A DNA stretch of 32,375 bases from Flavobacteriales bacterium (lineage in GTDB: Bacteria > Bacteroidota > Bacteroidia > Flavobacteriales > Flavobacteriaceae). The first letter of the stretch is position 1. Every line of letters starts with the position of its first letter. The notes beneath the pieces were generated by a model that worked only from the letters and a program-made list of their open reading frames with translations, was not told the origin of the DNA and did not search any database. Below are positions 5,351 to 12,951 of the stretch, piece by piece. Made by a program: the position numbers and the translations under genes. The stretch lies in the NCBI GenBank assembly GCA_027061855.1, contig JAMOVT010000034.1, forward strand, positions 1 through 32,375, written 5' to 3'.

Positions 5351-8011
5351 CTAAAAACGGTATTCCAATAACAAAACAACCAATCTGGGATTCAATCTAA
5401 AACTATATAAAGAAGTGCCTATATCGAAAACCGAATAAAGCTCAAAACTATCTTCATTCAAAAGATTTCTAAGTTGCAAACTCATTTGCATTTTTTTCGG
5501 TATTAATGAATAGTCCACTTCCAAATCGATAAAATGAAATTTATTGTCATCGCTTAATTTTTTTAAATAATATGATTCCCATTGGATTTCCGCCTTCCAT
5601 TTTGAATGGAAATTTACAAAGAAATCCGAATAGATTAAAAAATCATCACTCGTATATTTGGCATTATTCAGTTCGGACTCCATATAATTCCATTTCACTC
5701 CTGCATAATAATTAACCGGAAAGGAATAATTGGACTTGATTTCCATACCCAAAGAATAATTATTATAGCGAACATCTCGCATTCCGAGCATATTTACTTT
5801 ATTTTGAAAGCTCATTTGCGAATGACTAAGTTTAAATTTTAAATTATTTTTTAAAGATTTAAAATAATAGTCCAGTTCGGAGTTGATACTGAGAAAATTT
5901 TTATTATGAATAAGCATTTCTTTGGAAACGGAATAATCATCATAATAAAAAATGTCTTGAGAAAAATAATCAAAAGAACGGGTGAAGAGAAAAGTGGTAT
6001 TCATAAAAAAAAGATCACTCCAATTTCCCAGCTGATAATTAAGCAAAAGAGAAGATTGAGCCAATTCATCTGATTTTCCATACTTTTTTTGAACGGAAGT
6101 ATAATTCTTAAACATAAAATGCTCCGGCAAATTTTGCAGAGGCATTGTCTTGATTTTATAGGAATATTTGACAAACATCCGGTTATTATTGTTTATTTTC
6201 CAATTAACCCCTAAACCCGGAGTAAAATAAAAAGGAGAAAATTGCCTTTTATTTTCTTCCTGAGTATTATTCTTATAAAAAGTATATACATTTAATATGG
6301 GAGAAAATTTTACTGATTTCCATGGAAATAGATAAGAAATAGTCAAATAAATTTTTTTATCAATATATCTAATATCATTTATAAAATCATCCGGACGAGT
6401 TATATTTTGAGCTTCCTCAAAAATGTCCAAATAGGATTGAAAAATATAATCACGCATTTTTATTCCACTGGAAATTTGAAGTGTTTTGTCATTTATTTTC
6501 TTCAAATAAACCCCTTGTATTCCCCCAAAATAAAGTTCTCCCTCGGTTTTTTGCCTCATTTTGTCTGCGGAGTTTACTTGCGGCAAAATCTCCTCATACA
6601 AAAAGCGATTAAAACTATAAGTTTGTGGAATATTTTGATATCCCAGGTTGCCCGAAAAAAGAAAAACACTTTGCTTATTTAGCTTATGAGTATATAAAAA
6701 ATTTGAATTCCATAATTTATTACTTGTCAGCAAACTTTCATTTAAAGGGTTTTGATTATATAATAAGGAAGCCCGGTCTTTGCTGTCTTTATAAGAAAAA
6801 TCCGTTTGAAAATAAAGCTGCTGATGGGATGATATTTCCGATAACCAATCGAAATGAGCACTTATATTATAAGCTTTTAAAAAAGTAGCGTTTTGTTCCG
6901 TATAAGAAATATTTTCATCTCCTAAATAAATATTCTGATTGAAACTACGGAAATAATCGGAAGTATTTTTTTCGGCCAAAACATAGGAATGTATTTTTGA
7001 TTGATCGTTGAATTTATAAATCCAATTGAAAAAAGCCAAATGAGATTCCAAATCCACATAACGGTTTTGTTTAAATTTCAGTTGGAAAGGTGTCATTTGA
7101 ACGATGGGATTTAAAACCTCATCATTCTCTATAGAATATTGTTCCTCGTCTTTTGAGGAAAACAAAATGCTGAAAACATTCCCCGAGAGATCTCTACCGA
7201 TATTATTCCCCCCGGTATATAAATAAACCTTTGATTTCTTTTTGAAGTTCATCAGATTCAATTTATAATCATAGGATTTATTATTTCCCGCTCCTGCTTC
7301 TATATTTCCAAACCAAATATTTTTCGCTTTTTTATCCAAAATTAAATTAAGAGCCACTTTATCAGATTCTTCAATATTCTTTAATAGTTTATTGGAGGAA
7401 TAATGCTTTAAAATCTCAACCTTTTTAATAGTATAGGAAGGCATATTTTTTGAAATCAACTGATAATTTTTATCAAACATATCATCTCCTTCTATTAATA
7501 ATTTATCAACATTTTGATTTCCTACACTAATTATTCCGTCATCATCTACATTAATATTAGGCAATTTTTTTAATAGGTCTTCCACATTTTTTTCTTCTCC
7601 TTGAACAAAATGTTTCACACTATAAATAATAGTATCTTTTTTCACAACTACCGGCAGATCAATATTAATGATTACATCATCTAACTGATATTCTTTTTCC
7701 TCTAATAAAATATCCAAATATTGGTTCGGTTGATTTTTTATTTCATTCAAAAAAATTTTCTTCGTTTTATATCCGAGTGAGGCAACAAACAAAAAAAGAG
7801 AATCCGACAAGGGAGCTTGGATAGAATAGTTTCCCAAAGAATCGGTATAACTATAAGCGATAATTAGATTCTTTTTTTGCAAACTTACCGAAGCATTTTC
7901 AATGGCTTGTTTCTTAAAATTTAATATTTTACCTTTAATCAATAGGCCTTGTTGCGCAGAAATACGAAAGCTAAAAAAAATTATTATACAGAAATTAATT
8001 ATCGATTTCAA
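5351..8011 (-). CDS. TonB-dependent-receptor-like outer-membrane barrel with CarboxypepD_reg domain
   Basis: The 886-aa protein starts at a TTG (8011) that overlaps the end of the GLPGLI gene by 17 bp. The start gives KSIINFCIIIFFSFRISAQ, a good signal peptide, and no ATG lies nearby. Residues about 24-105 form a carboxypeptidase-regulatory-like domain (GKILNFKKQAIENASVSL, then DSLGNYSI). Residues about 115-225 are plug-like (VEDLLKKLPNINVDDDG, then LLIEGDD). The remainder is a large beta-barrel ending in L-E-Y-R-F. This layout fits the Bacteroidota outer-membrane barrel family often found beside GLPGLI proteins. No TonB box is visible. It may transport or display the exported protein of the same operon; that is inference. 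Confidence 0.85.
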   Translation of the reverse strand: MKSIINFCIIIFFSFRISAQQGLLIKGKILNFKKQAIENASVSLQKKNLIIAYSYTDSLGNYSIQAPLSDSLFLFVASLGYKTKKIFLNEIKNQPNQYLDILLEEKEYQLDDVIINIDLPVVVKKDTIIYSVKHFVQGEEKNVEDLLKKLPNINVDDDGIISVGNQNVDKLLIEGDDMFDKNYQLISKNMPSYTIKKVEILKHYSSNKLLKNIEESDKVALNLILDKKAKNIWFGNIEAGAGNNKSYDYKLNLMNFKKKSKVYLYTGGNNIGRDLSGNVFSILFSSKDEEQYSIENDEVLNPIVQMTPFQLKFKQNRYVDLESHLAFFNWIYKFNDQSKIHSYVLAEKNTSDYFRSFNQNIYLGDENISYTEQNATFLKAYNISAHFDWLSEISSHQQLYFQTDFSYKDSKDRASLLYNQNPLNESLLTSNKLWNSNFLYTHKLNKQSVFLFSGNLGYQNIPQTYSFNRFLYEEILPQVNSADKMRQKTEGELYFGGIQGVYLKKINDKTLQISSGIKMRDYIFQSYLDIFEEAQNITRPDDFINDIRYIDKKIYLTISYLFPWKSVKFSPILNVYTFYKNNTQEENKRQFSPFYFTPGLGVNWKINNNNRMFVKYSYKIKTMPLQNLPEHFMFKNYTSVQKKYGKSDELAQSSLLLNYQLGNWSDLFFMNTTFLFTRSFDYFSQDIFYYDDYSVSKEMLIHNKNFLSINSELDYYFKSLKNNLKFKLSHSQMSFQNKVNMLGMRDVRYNNYSLGMEIKSNYSFPVNYYAGVKWNYMESELNNAKYTSDDFLIYSDFFVNFHSKWKAEIQWESYYLKKLSDDNKFHFIDLEVDYSLIPKKMQMSLQLRNLLNEDSFELYSVFDIGTSLYSFRLNPRLVVLLLEYRF

Positions 8012-8771
8012 TACCTTGCTCTTTATTTTTAATTTTTAAATTGGAAACTTTGGCGCCTGAACCCAATCTTAGAAAGGCAGCTTTTAGTTTCTCTCCCAAT
8101 TCTTTTGTATATTGTTTTTTGATAGCTAAAAACTCTTTGCGATTAACAGGGTCTTCCGGAATTTCTATAGAGATAACTTCCCCCTTATAGGACGAAATCT
8201 GTTTAGCTTTAATAATGACTTCTTTGGTATCATCAAAAATAATCAATATCAAACCCGGAAGCCTTCCGAATTTCATGGGGCCAAAAAAACCGGGCAGATC
8301 TTTTGCAAACCAAGCTGTATAATCACGCCCTCTAAAAGAAGCTGTTGCTTTTTGTACAATATAATCCCCTACCTTTTTGGTTTGGGCTTGTATTTTCCAT
8401 TGTAGGGAAGGAATCTTCTCTGTAACCATGATACTCTTTTTTTGTAACGGATTCAGAGCATTGAAATATAGACTATTATTTTTTTTATCAATAAAGATAT
8501 AATGTTGTAAAGTGTCTTTAACCACTATCTGATAATCGAGGTTTATATTCCCAAATTCATCTTTCGATTTCTTTTCATATTCATTCGATTTATCAAGATG
8601 AGCAGGAGAATAGAAAAAATAGGAGAAATTATCGTTAAATAAAAGTTGTGCTTTATAAATTTGATCATAAAGCATCATTTCATATGTAATTGATATTTCA
8701 GGCCTAAAATTAGTTTGAGATATAGAAAGAAAAAAAGTAAAAAAAAATAATATAGCCAGTTTTGTTTTCAT
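7995..8771 (-). CDS. GLPGLI family protein
   Basis: The 258-aa protein has a signal peptide (MKTKLAILFFFTFFLSISQT). It carries the family hallmark at residues 168-176, F-G-R-L-P-G-L-I-L, preceded by the typical A-W-F-A-K-D-L-P-G-F-F-G-P. GLPGLI proteins are periplasmic or outer-membrane-associated in Bacteroidota and are usually paired with a carboxypeptidase-regulatory-domain barrel protein, as here (17-bp overlap with 5351-8011). Their biochemical role is not established. The gene follows the exported small-protein gene, separated from it by a 50-bp gap that contains a strong hairpin. Confidence 0.88.
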   Translation of the reverse strand: MKTKLAILFFFTFFLSISQTNFRPEISITYEMMLYDQIYKAQLLFNDNFSYFFYSPAHLDKSNEYEKKSKDEFGNINLDYQIVVKDTLQHYIFIDKKNNSLYFNALNPLQKKSIMVTEKIPSLQWKIQAQTKKVGDYIVQKATASFRGRDYTAWFAKDLPGFFGPMKFGRLPGLILIIFDDTKEVIIKAKQISSYKGEVISIEIPEDPVNRKEFLAIKKQYTKELGEKLKAAFLRLGSGAKVSNLKIKNKEQGIEIDN

Positions 8772-8787
8772 CTGTATGATTTTTAAA

Positions 8788-8813
8788 GGCTATATGCAAA
8801 ATTGCATATAGCC
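8788..8813 (-). terminator. Intra-operon hairpin after the peptide gene
   Basis: GGCTATATGCA and TGCATATAGCC form a perfect 11-bp inverted repeat around a 4-base loop. On the minus strand it lies 8 bp after the stop of the small exported-protein gene and is followed by the interrupted run TTTAAAAAT. It could partly end transcription or protect the 3' end of the upstream message, so that the small protein is made in excess over the GLPGLI and receptor proteins. The weak T-run makes a full terminator less likely. Confidence 0.65.
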
Positions 8814-8821
8814 AATTAATT

Positions 8822-9196
8822 TTATGTAACCGAGTCTTTTAGCATTTGGATTAATTCTTTAGTTGCTTTTTTTGCATTTTCACAACTAGTAGTGATTTCT
8901 CCACTAACAGTAACAGTTACATTCCCCACTTTTACTGAGACCGAGGCTGTTATTGTAACGGTACAGGTATCATCTACTATATAATCTTTAATTTTATTTT
9001 GAAATTCAAATTTTGAAAAATCATTTAATTCATTAAAGTTATATACTAAATTAAGATTCTCTATGTCATTATTTGTAAAGGCATACTGTATTGTAGCCTC
9101 TTCAAATTCTTTAACATTATTATTAAATAAAGAATTTGTGTTTGCAAAAGCACCTATGTTAAGGAGCATTAGAGTTAAAATTATAACTTTTTTCAT
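8822..9196 (-). CDS. Small exported two-cysteine protein, unknown
   Basis: The 124-aa product starts MKKVIILTLMLLNIGAFA, a Sec signal peptide cleaved near residue 18. An acidic, Asn-rich middle follows. Then comes a stretch between C78 and C105 with strongly alternating Val, Thr and Ser (TVTITASVSVKVGNVTVTV), which looks like a beta-hairpin closed by one disulfide, and a short C-terminal helix (NAKKATKELIQMLKDSV). No family is recognised. As first gene of cassette 2, it takes the same place behind the same repeat as the fulvocin-C-like gene of cassette 1. It may be an exported effector or peptide precursor handled by the GLPGLI and receptor proteins; this is inference from position. Confidence 0.7.
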   Translation of the reverse strand: MKKVIILTLMLLNIGAFANTNSLFNNNVKEFEEATIQYAFTNNDIENLNLVYNFNELNDFSKFEFQNKIKDYIVDDTCTVTITASVSVKVGNVTVTVSGEITTSCENAKKATKELIQMLKDSVT

Positions 9197-9442
9197 AATT
9201 ATTTTTTTTAAAGTTTAAAGTTTGTTTTATGATAAGTTACAGCCACTTATCAAAGCTTCATCACTTCCTAAAAGAAGTTAAGCGCTCCAAACTTTATTTA
9301 CTCTAAAAACATTATCTTTGTCTTGACTAAACAAAGTTTGGTCTCTATGGGAAGGCTACTCGAAGTTTTCCAGACCAGCAGTAGCTTTCCCTCCTTTATA
9401 TTTTCTTCCCGTTAAATCATATAGTTTATTTTTTAAATTTTC
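9197..9442 (-). promoter_or_regulatory. Long structured 5' leader of cassette 2 operon
   Basis: About 245 nt separate the promoter from the start codon at 9196. The main stem pairs 9380-9391 with 9349-9360 (GGGAA, bulge, GCTACT with AGTAGC, bulge, TTCCC); relative to copy A it carries a paired change. The 9-bp stem between 9333-9341 and 9287-9295 is unchanged. The hairpin GATAAGT/ACTTATC near 9231-9251 is perfect here. No open frame of useful length is shared by both leaders, because a 2-base length difference near 9400 shifts the frame. This favours an RNA function over a leader peptide. Confidence 0.55.
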
Positions 9443-9448
9443 TGTCGA

Positions 9449-9480
9449 CAAAAATAACACCCCCCCCGGCAATATCCAAA
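9449..9480 (-). promoter_or_regulatory. Bacteroidota promoter with G8 spacer, cassette 2
   Basis: On the minus strand: TTTG, a 20-bp spacer, TATTTTTG. The spacer contains eight G (9460-9467 as C on the plus strand), one more than copy A. It drives the operon of the small exported protein, the GLPGLI protein and the receptor. Confidence 0.8.
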
Positions 9481-9536
9481 CAAAAACGCAATATTTTTTG
9501 CGTTATATTGCATTTTTATCAGTTTTTTAAAGTTTT

Positions 9537-9647
9537 ATGAAAAATAGAAAAAAATTAAATTCCCTTTTAAGAGGGGAAGCCATTGTGTTTATTGGGGAAG
9601 CAATAAAACAGGGAAGTTTTACAATTATATTAATCTCATTATTTTAA
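9537..9647 (+). CDS. 36-aa small protein candidate, copy B
   Basis: The frame matches the one at 5022-5132: basic start MKNRKKLNSLL, then R-GEAIVFIGEAIKQ and hydrophobic tail GSFTIILISLF. Only residue 12 differs (Arg here, Ile in copy A). It converges on rsmI, ending 72 bp from the rsmI stop. A weak hairpin TGAGA/TCTCA follows in both copies (about 9654-9677 here) and might end either transcript. Candidate -7 element at 9313-9320 (TATCTTTG), about 220 bp upstream. Confidence 0.42.
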   Translation: MKNRKKLNSLLRGEAIVFIGEAIKQGSFTIILISLF

Positions 9648-9718
9648 GAAAAATGAGAAAAAATTAGAGCAATCTCAAAAATTCATCAAGTAAATAAAAG
9701 CAAAAATTTTCGATTTTA

Positions 9719-10399
9719 TTATTTTTTCTGTGCACCGCTCAATACAATCACAAATTCGCCTTTGGGCTTTTTTTGTTCGAAATAGTCCAGAAGTTCTTGA
9801 AGGCTTCCCCGGTGGGTTTCTTCATAGAGCTTGGAGATTTCACGGGAAACGGAGGCACGGCGGTCGGCACCGAAATAGGATATAAAATCTTTGAGGGTTT
9901 TGAGCAATTTATGAGGAGATTCATAAAAAATCATGGTGCGTTTCTCGTCTTGCAAATTTTCCAAAAAAGTTTTTCTTCCTTTTTTTACGGGAAGAAAACC
10001 AAGGAATACAAAAGATTCCGCCGGCAATCCGGAATTGACCAATGCCGGTACAAAAGCCGTAGCACCCGGTAATGTTTCTACAGGAATTTCTTTCTCTATG
10101 GCTTTATGCACGATGAGATAGCCGGGATCGGAAATGGCAGGCGTACCTGCATCCGAGATCAAGGCCATTACGGTTCCGTTTTCCATTTGTTCAACCAATT
10201 GATCCACTGTTTTATGCTCGTTAAATTTATGATAGGAACGTTGGGGCGTGTCTATTTCAAAATGTTTTAATAATTTTCCCGAAGTACGCGTATCTTCTGC
10301 CAGAATCAAATCGACATCTTTGAGCACTTCAACAGCCCGGAAAGTCATATCCTTTAAATTTCCAATGGGAGTCGGGACGATAAATAATTTTCCTTTCAT
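9719..10399 (-). CDS. rsmI: 16S rRNA (cytidine1402-2'-O)-methyltransferase RsmI
   Basis: The 226-aa protein is a full-length SAM-dependent tetrapyrrole-methylase-fold enzyme that 2'-O-methylates C1402 in the 16S rRNA decoding centre. Visible hallmarks are VPTPIGNLKDMTFRA near residue 8, LAEDTRTSGKLL near 33, SDAGTPAISDPGY near 83 and P-G-A-T-A near 109. Its start overlaps the stop of the upstream gene by one base (TGATG), so the two are translationally coupled. The last 45 codons lie inside direct repeat B. Stubs of the same 3' end occur at 5204-5337 and 1-27, which makes the end of this gene the anchor of the cassette row. Confidence 0.96.
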   Translation of the reverse strand: MKGKLFIVPTPIGNLKDMTFRAVEVLKDVDLILAEDTRTSGKLLKHFEIDTPQRSYHKFNEHKTVDQLVEQMENGTVMALISDAGTPAISDPGYLIVHKAIEKEIPVETLPGATAFVPALVNSGLPAESFVFLGFLPVKKGRKTFLENLQDEKRTMIFYESPHKLLKTLKDFISYFGADRRASVSREISKLYEETHRGSLQELLDYFEQKKPKGEFVIVLSGAQKK

Positions 10400-11049
10400 C
10401 AGTTAAATTTTAATTCAAGCAATTGAATCAAACGGAATTCATATTCATCCTTATCCTCCCAATGATTAAAACGGGGTTTTACCTCATTATTTAAATAGAC
10501 CAAGGCTTCTTCATAAGAGTCAATTTCATTCAATTTTTCAATTACTTTGTTATAAGTCGTACTGTCATTATTAAACAAATGCCGTATAAAGGCAATTTTA
10601 TCATTTAAACCGATATTCATTTTTTTTCCTTCTCCGTTTGCAGCTTTCACCGCTACTTTTTTTTCTGCGTTTTCTTTCGGCACAAATTTCATATTGGAAA
10701 CCGATTTATAAATTCCTTTCGAAGAAAAATTACCTTTTTTTTCCGGTTTTTTGTACGTATATTTATCAGCAGGCTTTCCCTCCTTTATATTTTTATTATA
10801 ACCTTCTGAATTACCGGAAACTTTATTGGTTTTATCCGTTTCTTCGGGATAATTTGCCAATATTTCTTCCAGTTCTTCGGCATCCATCAATTTGGATAAT
10901 TGATAGACCGCATTTGTTTTTTCATAAAGTTTCCGGGAAGATTTATATATATCCTTGATGTCTTTTTTATGAATATCTTTGATAATTTCTTGAGCCAAAA
11001 GGGTTAACTCGGCTTTGAGAATATTAATTAGTTCGGTTTTATCTTTCAT
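10399..11049 (-). CDS. Conserved hypothetical protein upstream of rsmI
   Basis: The start chosen is the ATG at 11049 (MKDKTELINILKAELTLLAQ). The frame stays open to 11175, but that extension lies in the AT-rich gap shared with the divergent tdk gene. The 216-aa protein has a helical N-terminal part (about 1-75), a Lys-rich low-complexity linker (about 80-140) and a compact helical C-terminal region (about 145-216: NIGLNDKIAFIRHLFNN, then YEFRLIQLLELKF). It has no signal or membrane segment and is presumably cytoplasmic. I recognise the C-terminal region only as a type common in Bacteroidota genomes, with no known function. Confidence 0.8.
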   Translation of the reverse strand: MKDKTELINILKAELTLLAQEIIKDIHKKDIKDIYKSSRKLYEKTNAVYQLSKLMDAEELEEILANYPEETDKTNKVSGNSEGYNKNIKEGKPADKYTYKKPEKKGNFSSKGIYKSVSNMKFVPKENAEKKVAVKAANGEGKKMNIGLNDKIAFIRHLFNNDSTTYNKVIEKLNEIDSYEEALVYLNNEVKPRFNHWEDKDEYEFRLIQLLELKFN

Positions 11050-11182
11050 ATCCTGAGGTTTTAGAAGTAAGGAAAAGCAAATTGTTAATAAAAATTTGGT
11101 CTTTGCTTCAAAAGCAAGAGATAAAAATTTTAATTTCGTTTTAACAAAAATAATGAAATTAATCGACAAATACACTTGATCT

Positions 11183-11773
11183 ATGTTTTTAGAAATACCT
11201 GTAAATCACAAAGAAAATCTCGGGTGGATAGAAGTAATCACAGGGAGTATGTTTTCCGGAAAAACCGAAGAACTGATACGCCGGCTGAAAAGAGCTAAAT
11301 TTGCCAAGCAAAAAGTGGAAATTTTCAAACCCAAAGTAGACAACAGGTATCACGATACTAATATTGTTTCTCACGACAAAAATGAGATACATTCCACCGC
11401 CGTAGACAATGCATTGGAAATCCTCATGCTTGCAGAAGGAGTGGATGTAGTGGGAATCGATGAAGCACAATTTTTTGACGAAGCCATTGTCGATGTATGT
11501 AACGATCTGGCTAATAAAGGAATACGGGTCATTGTTGCCGGTTTGGATATGGATTTTATGGGAAAACCTTTCGGACCGATGCCCTACCTGATGGCCATTG
11601 CCGAATATGTGACAAAAGTTCATGCGGTTTGCACCAGAACAGGCAACTTGGCTCATTACAGTTATCGTCTTTCGGATGATGACAAGTTGGTTTTGCTCGG
11701 AGAAACCCAAGATTACGAACCTCTTAGTCGTGCCGCTTACTACAAAGCCATGCAGGAAAGAAAGAATAAATAA
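11183..11773 (+). CDS. tdk: Thymidine kinase (type II)
   Basis: The 196-aa enzyme phosphorylates thymidine to dTMP in the salvage pathway. The P-loop GSMFSGKT lies at residues 21-28, the D-E-A-Q-F catalytic segment follows in GIDEAQFF, and A-G-L-D-M-D-F is present. In many type II kinases four Cys or His bind zinc in the lasso domain; here the first pair is C-T-R-T and the second is S-R-A-A-Y, so at most one ligand remains. I believe this is usual for Bacteroidota enzymes, so it does not argue against activity. Only 4 bp separate its stop from the alr start, indicating co-transcription. Confidence 0.95.
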   Translation: MFLEIPVNHKENLGWIEVITGSMFSGKTEELIRRLKRAKFAKQKVEIFKPKVDNRYHDTNIVSHDKNEIHSTAVDNALEILMLAEGVDVVGIDEAQFFDEAIVDVCNDLANKGIRVIVAGLDMDFMGKPFGPMPYLMAIAEYVTKVHAVCTRTGNLAHYSYRLSDDDKLVLLGETQDYEPLSRAAYYKAMQERKNK

Positions 11774-11777
11774 AAAA

Positions 11778-12878
11778 ATGCACAGGGAAACACTTTTGGA
11801 AATCGACAAAGCCCGGTTGGAGCATAATCTTGATGTTTTCCGCAGTCTTATAAAGCCTGAAACCCAAATTTTGGCAAATCTCAAAGGAAACGCTTACGGT
11901 TTGGGAGCTTCTCTAATAGGGCGAACTTTGGAAAAATTGGGGATTGATTACTTTTCCGTGGCTTTTATCAATGAAGGTATGGATTTAAGAAAAGCCGGTA
12001 TTAAATCAAATATATTGGTTTTTAATCCCTCCTTATTTCATTTTAAAGAATTAATAGAGTATGAGTTAGAGCCGGAAGTAAGCTCGATCTATTACCTTAG
12101 AAAACTTATCGAATTTCTAAAAATCAAGAAGATAAAAAAATATCCGGTACATATTAAATTGGATACCGGTATGCATCGGGCCGGAATAGAAGAAAAAGAA
12201 TTGGATAGTTTGATTGACCTAATTCACCATTCGGAAGAAATCAAAGTGAAAAGCATATTTTCTCATTTGGCAGCGGCTGAGGATCCTGATAAAGATGATT
12301 TTACAAAACAGCAATTCGAATTATTTGACCGGTTTACATCAAACATAAAACAAAAAACCGGAGAAGATTTTTTCCGGCATATATTAAACACCGCCGGGGT
12401 TTTTCGTTTTACGGAGAAACAATATGAAATGATCCGGCCGGGTTTGGGAATTTTCGGTTACAATTTGATAGAAAAACCTCATAAAGAACTGCTTCCCATT
12501 GCACAATTAAAAACAAATATCAATCAGATCAAAACTTTGCAAAAAGGTGAAAGCGCAGGCTATAATAACAGGTTTACAGCCATCAAAGACAATACAACAA
12601 TAGCTCTGTTACCTTTGGGCTATGCAGACGGAATAGACCGGCGATTGGGGAATGGCAATTGGAAGGTTCACATCAATGGGAAAGAAGCTCCCATTATCGG
12701 TGCGGTTAGCATGGACACAATGAGTATAGATATAAGCGGAATAAAATGCAATCCGGGAGATGAAGTAATTGTGTTTGACAATAAAGACGACATTTACAAA
12801 ATGGCCGCTCTTTTGGAAAGCATTCCCTATGAAATGACTACAAGATTAACAAACAGAGTGGAAAGGAGATTAAAATAA
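11778..12878 (+). CDS. alr: Alanine racemase
   Basis: The start is the ATG at 11778 (MHRETLLEIDKARLEHNL), 4 bp after tdk; the open frame extends upstream only as an overlap with tdk. The 366-aa enzyme has the usual two-domain form: a PLP barrel with the Schiff-base Lys in ILANLKGNAYGLG (about residue 39), M-I-R-P-G-L-G-I-F-G-Y for cofactor binding, the catalytic Tyr in SAGYNNRF, and the C-terminal G-A-V-S-M-D-T-M-S-I-D segment. It makes D-alanine for peptidoglycan. Expression probably depends on the tdk promoter, and a strong terminator follows 17 bp after the stop. Confidence 0.95.
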   Translation: MHRETLLEIDKARLEHNLDVFRSLIKPETQILANLKGNAYGLGASLIGRTLEKLGIDYFSVAFINEGMDLRKAGIKSNILVFNPSLFHFKELIEYELEPEVSSIYYLRKLIEFLKIKKIKKYPVHIKLDTGMHRAGIEEKELDSLIDLIHHSEEIKVKSIFSHLAAAEDPDKDDFTKQQFELFDRFTSNIKQKTGEDFFRHILNTAGVFRFTEKQYEMIRPGLGIFGYNLIEKPHKELLPIAQLKTNINQIKTLQKGESAGYNNRFTAIKDNTTIALLPLGYADGIDRRLGNGNWKVHINGKEAPIIGAVSMDTMSIDISGIKCNPGDEVIVFDNKDDIYKMAALLESIPYEMTTRLTNRVERRLK

Positions 12879-12894
12879 GTATTTGCAAATAAAA

Positions 12895-12924
12895 TAAAAA
12901 AACGGCTCATTGAGCCGTTTTTAG
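12895..12924. terminator. Bidirectional terminator between alr and peroxiredoxin
   Basis: AAACGGCTCA and TGAGCCGTTT form a 10-bp stem with a one-base centre, or a short loop once the inner pairs open. It is flanked by an A-run and a T-run, so it can end both the rightward alr transcript and the leftward peroxiredoxin transcript. Confidence 0.9.
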
Positions 12925-12951
12925 TTTGCGTGTGTAATAAAGAATCTTAAT

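Larger units (their letters stand above)
9194..9857. repeat. Direct repeat copy B (with intact rsmI end)
   Basis: This is the partner of copy A at 4677-5339, same orientation. It includes the start codon of the small exported-protein gene, the structured leader, the G8 promoter, the 36-codon ORF and the last part of the intact rsmI gene. Because rsmI continues whole beyond 9857, this copy is the likely ancestral junction with the core chromosome. Confidence 0.9.

Noticed and set aside
4677-9857. The repeat pair as ends of a composite transposon
   Set aside because: No transposase, terminal inverted repeats or target-site duplication is visible. The repeats contain host rsmI sequence and regulatory DNA, which fits recombination or duplication better.
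11094-11115. TTGCTT/AAGCAA inverted repeat in the tdk divergent gap as an operator
   Set aside because: It is a 6-bp stem in AT-rich DNA with no second copy in the window, so chance is a good explanation.
11183-11773. Loss of zinc ligands in thymidine kinase as a sign of a dead gene
   Set aside because: P-loop and catalytic residues are intact, and I believe this loss is usual in Bacteroidota thymidine kinases.
11189-11884. Long open frame on the minus strand opposite tdk
   Set aside because: It is the antisense shadow of tdk and the start of alr, both clear genes, and its product has no family features.
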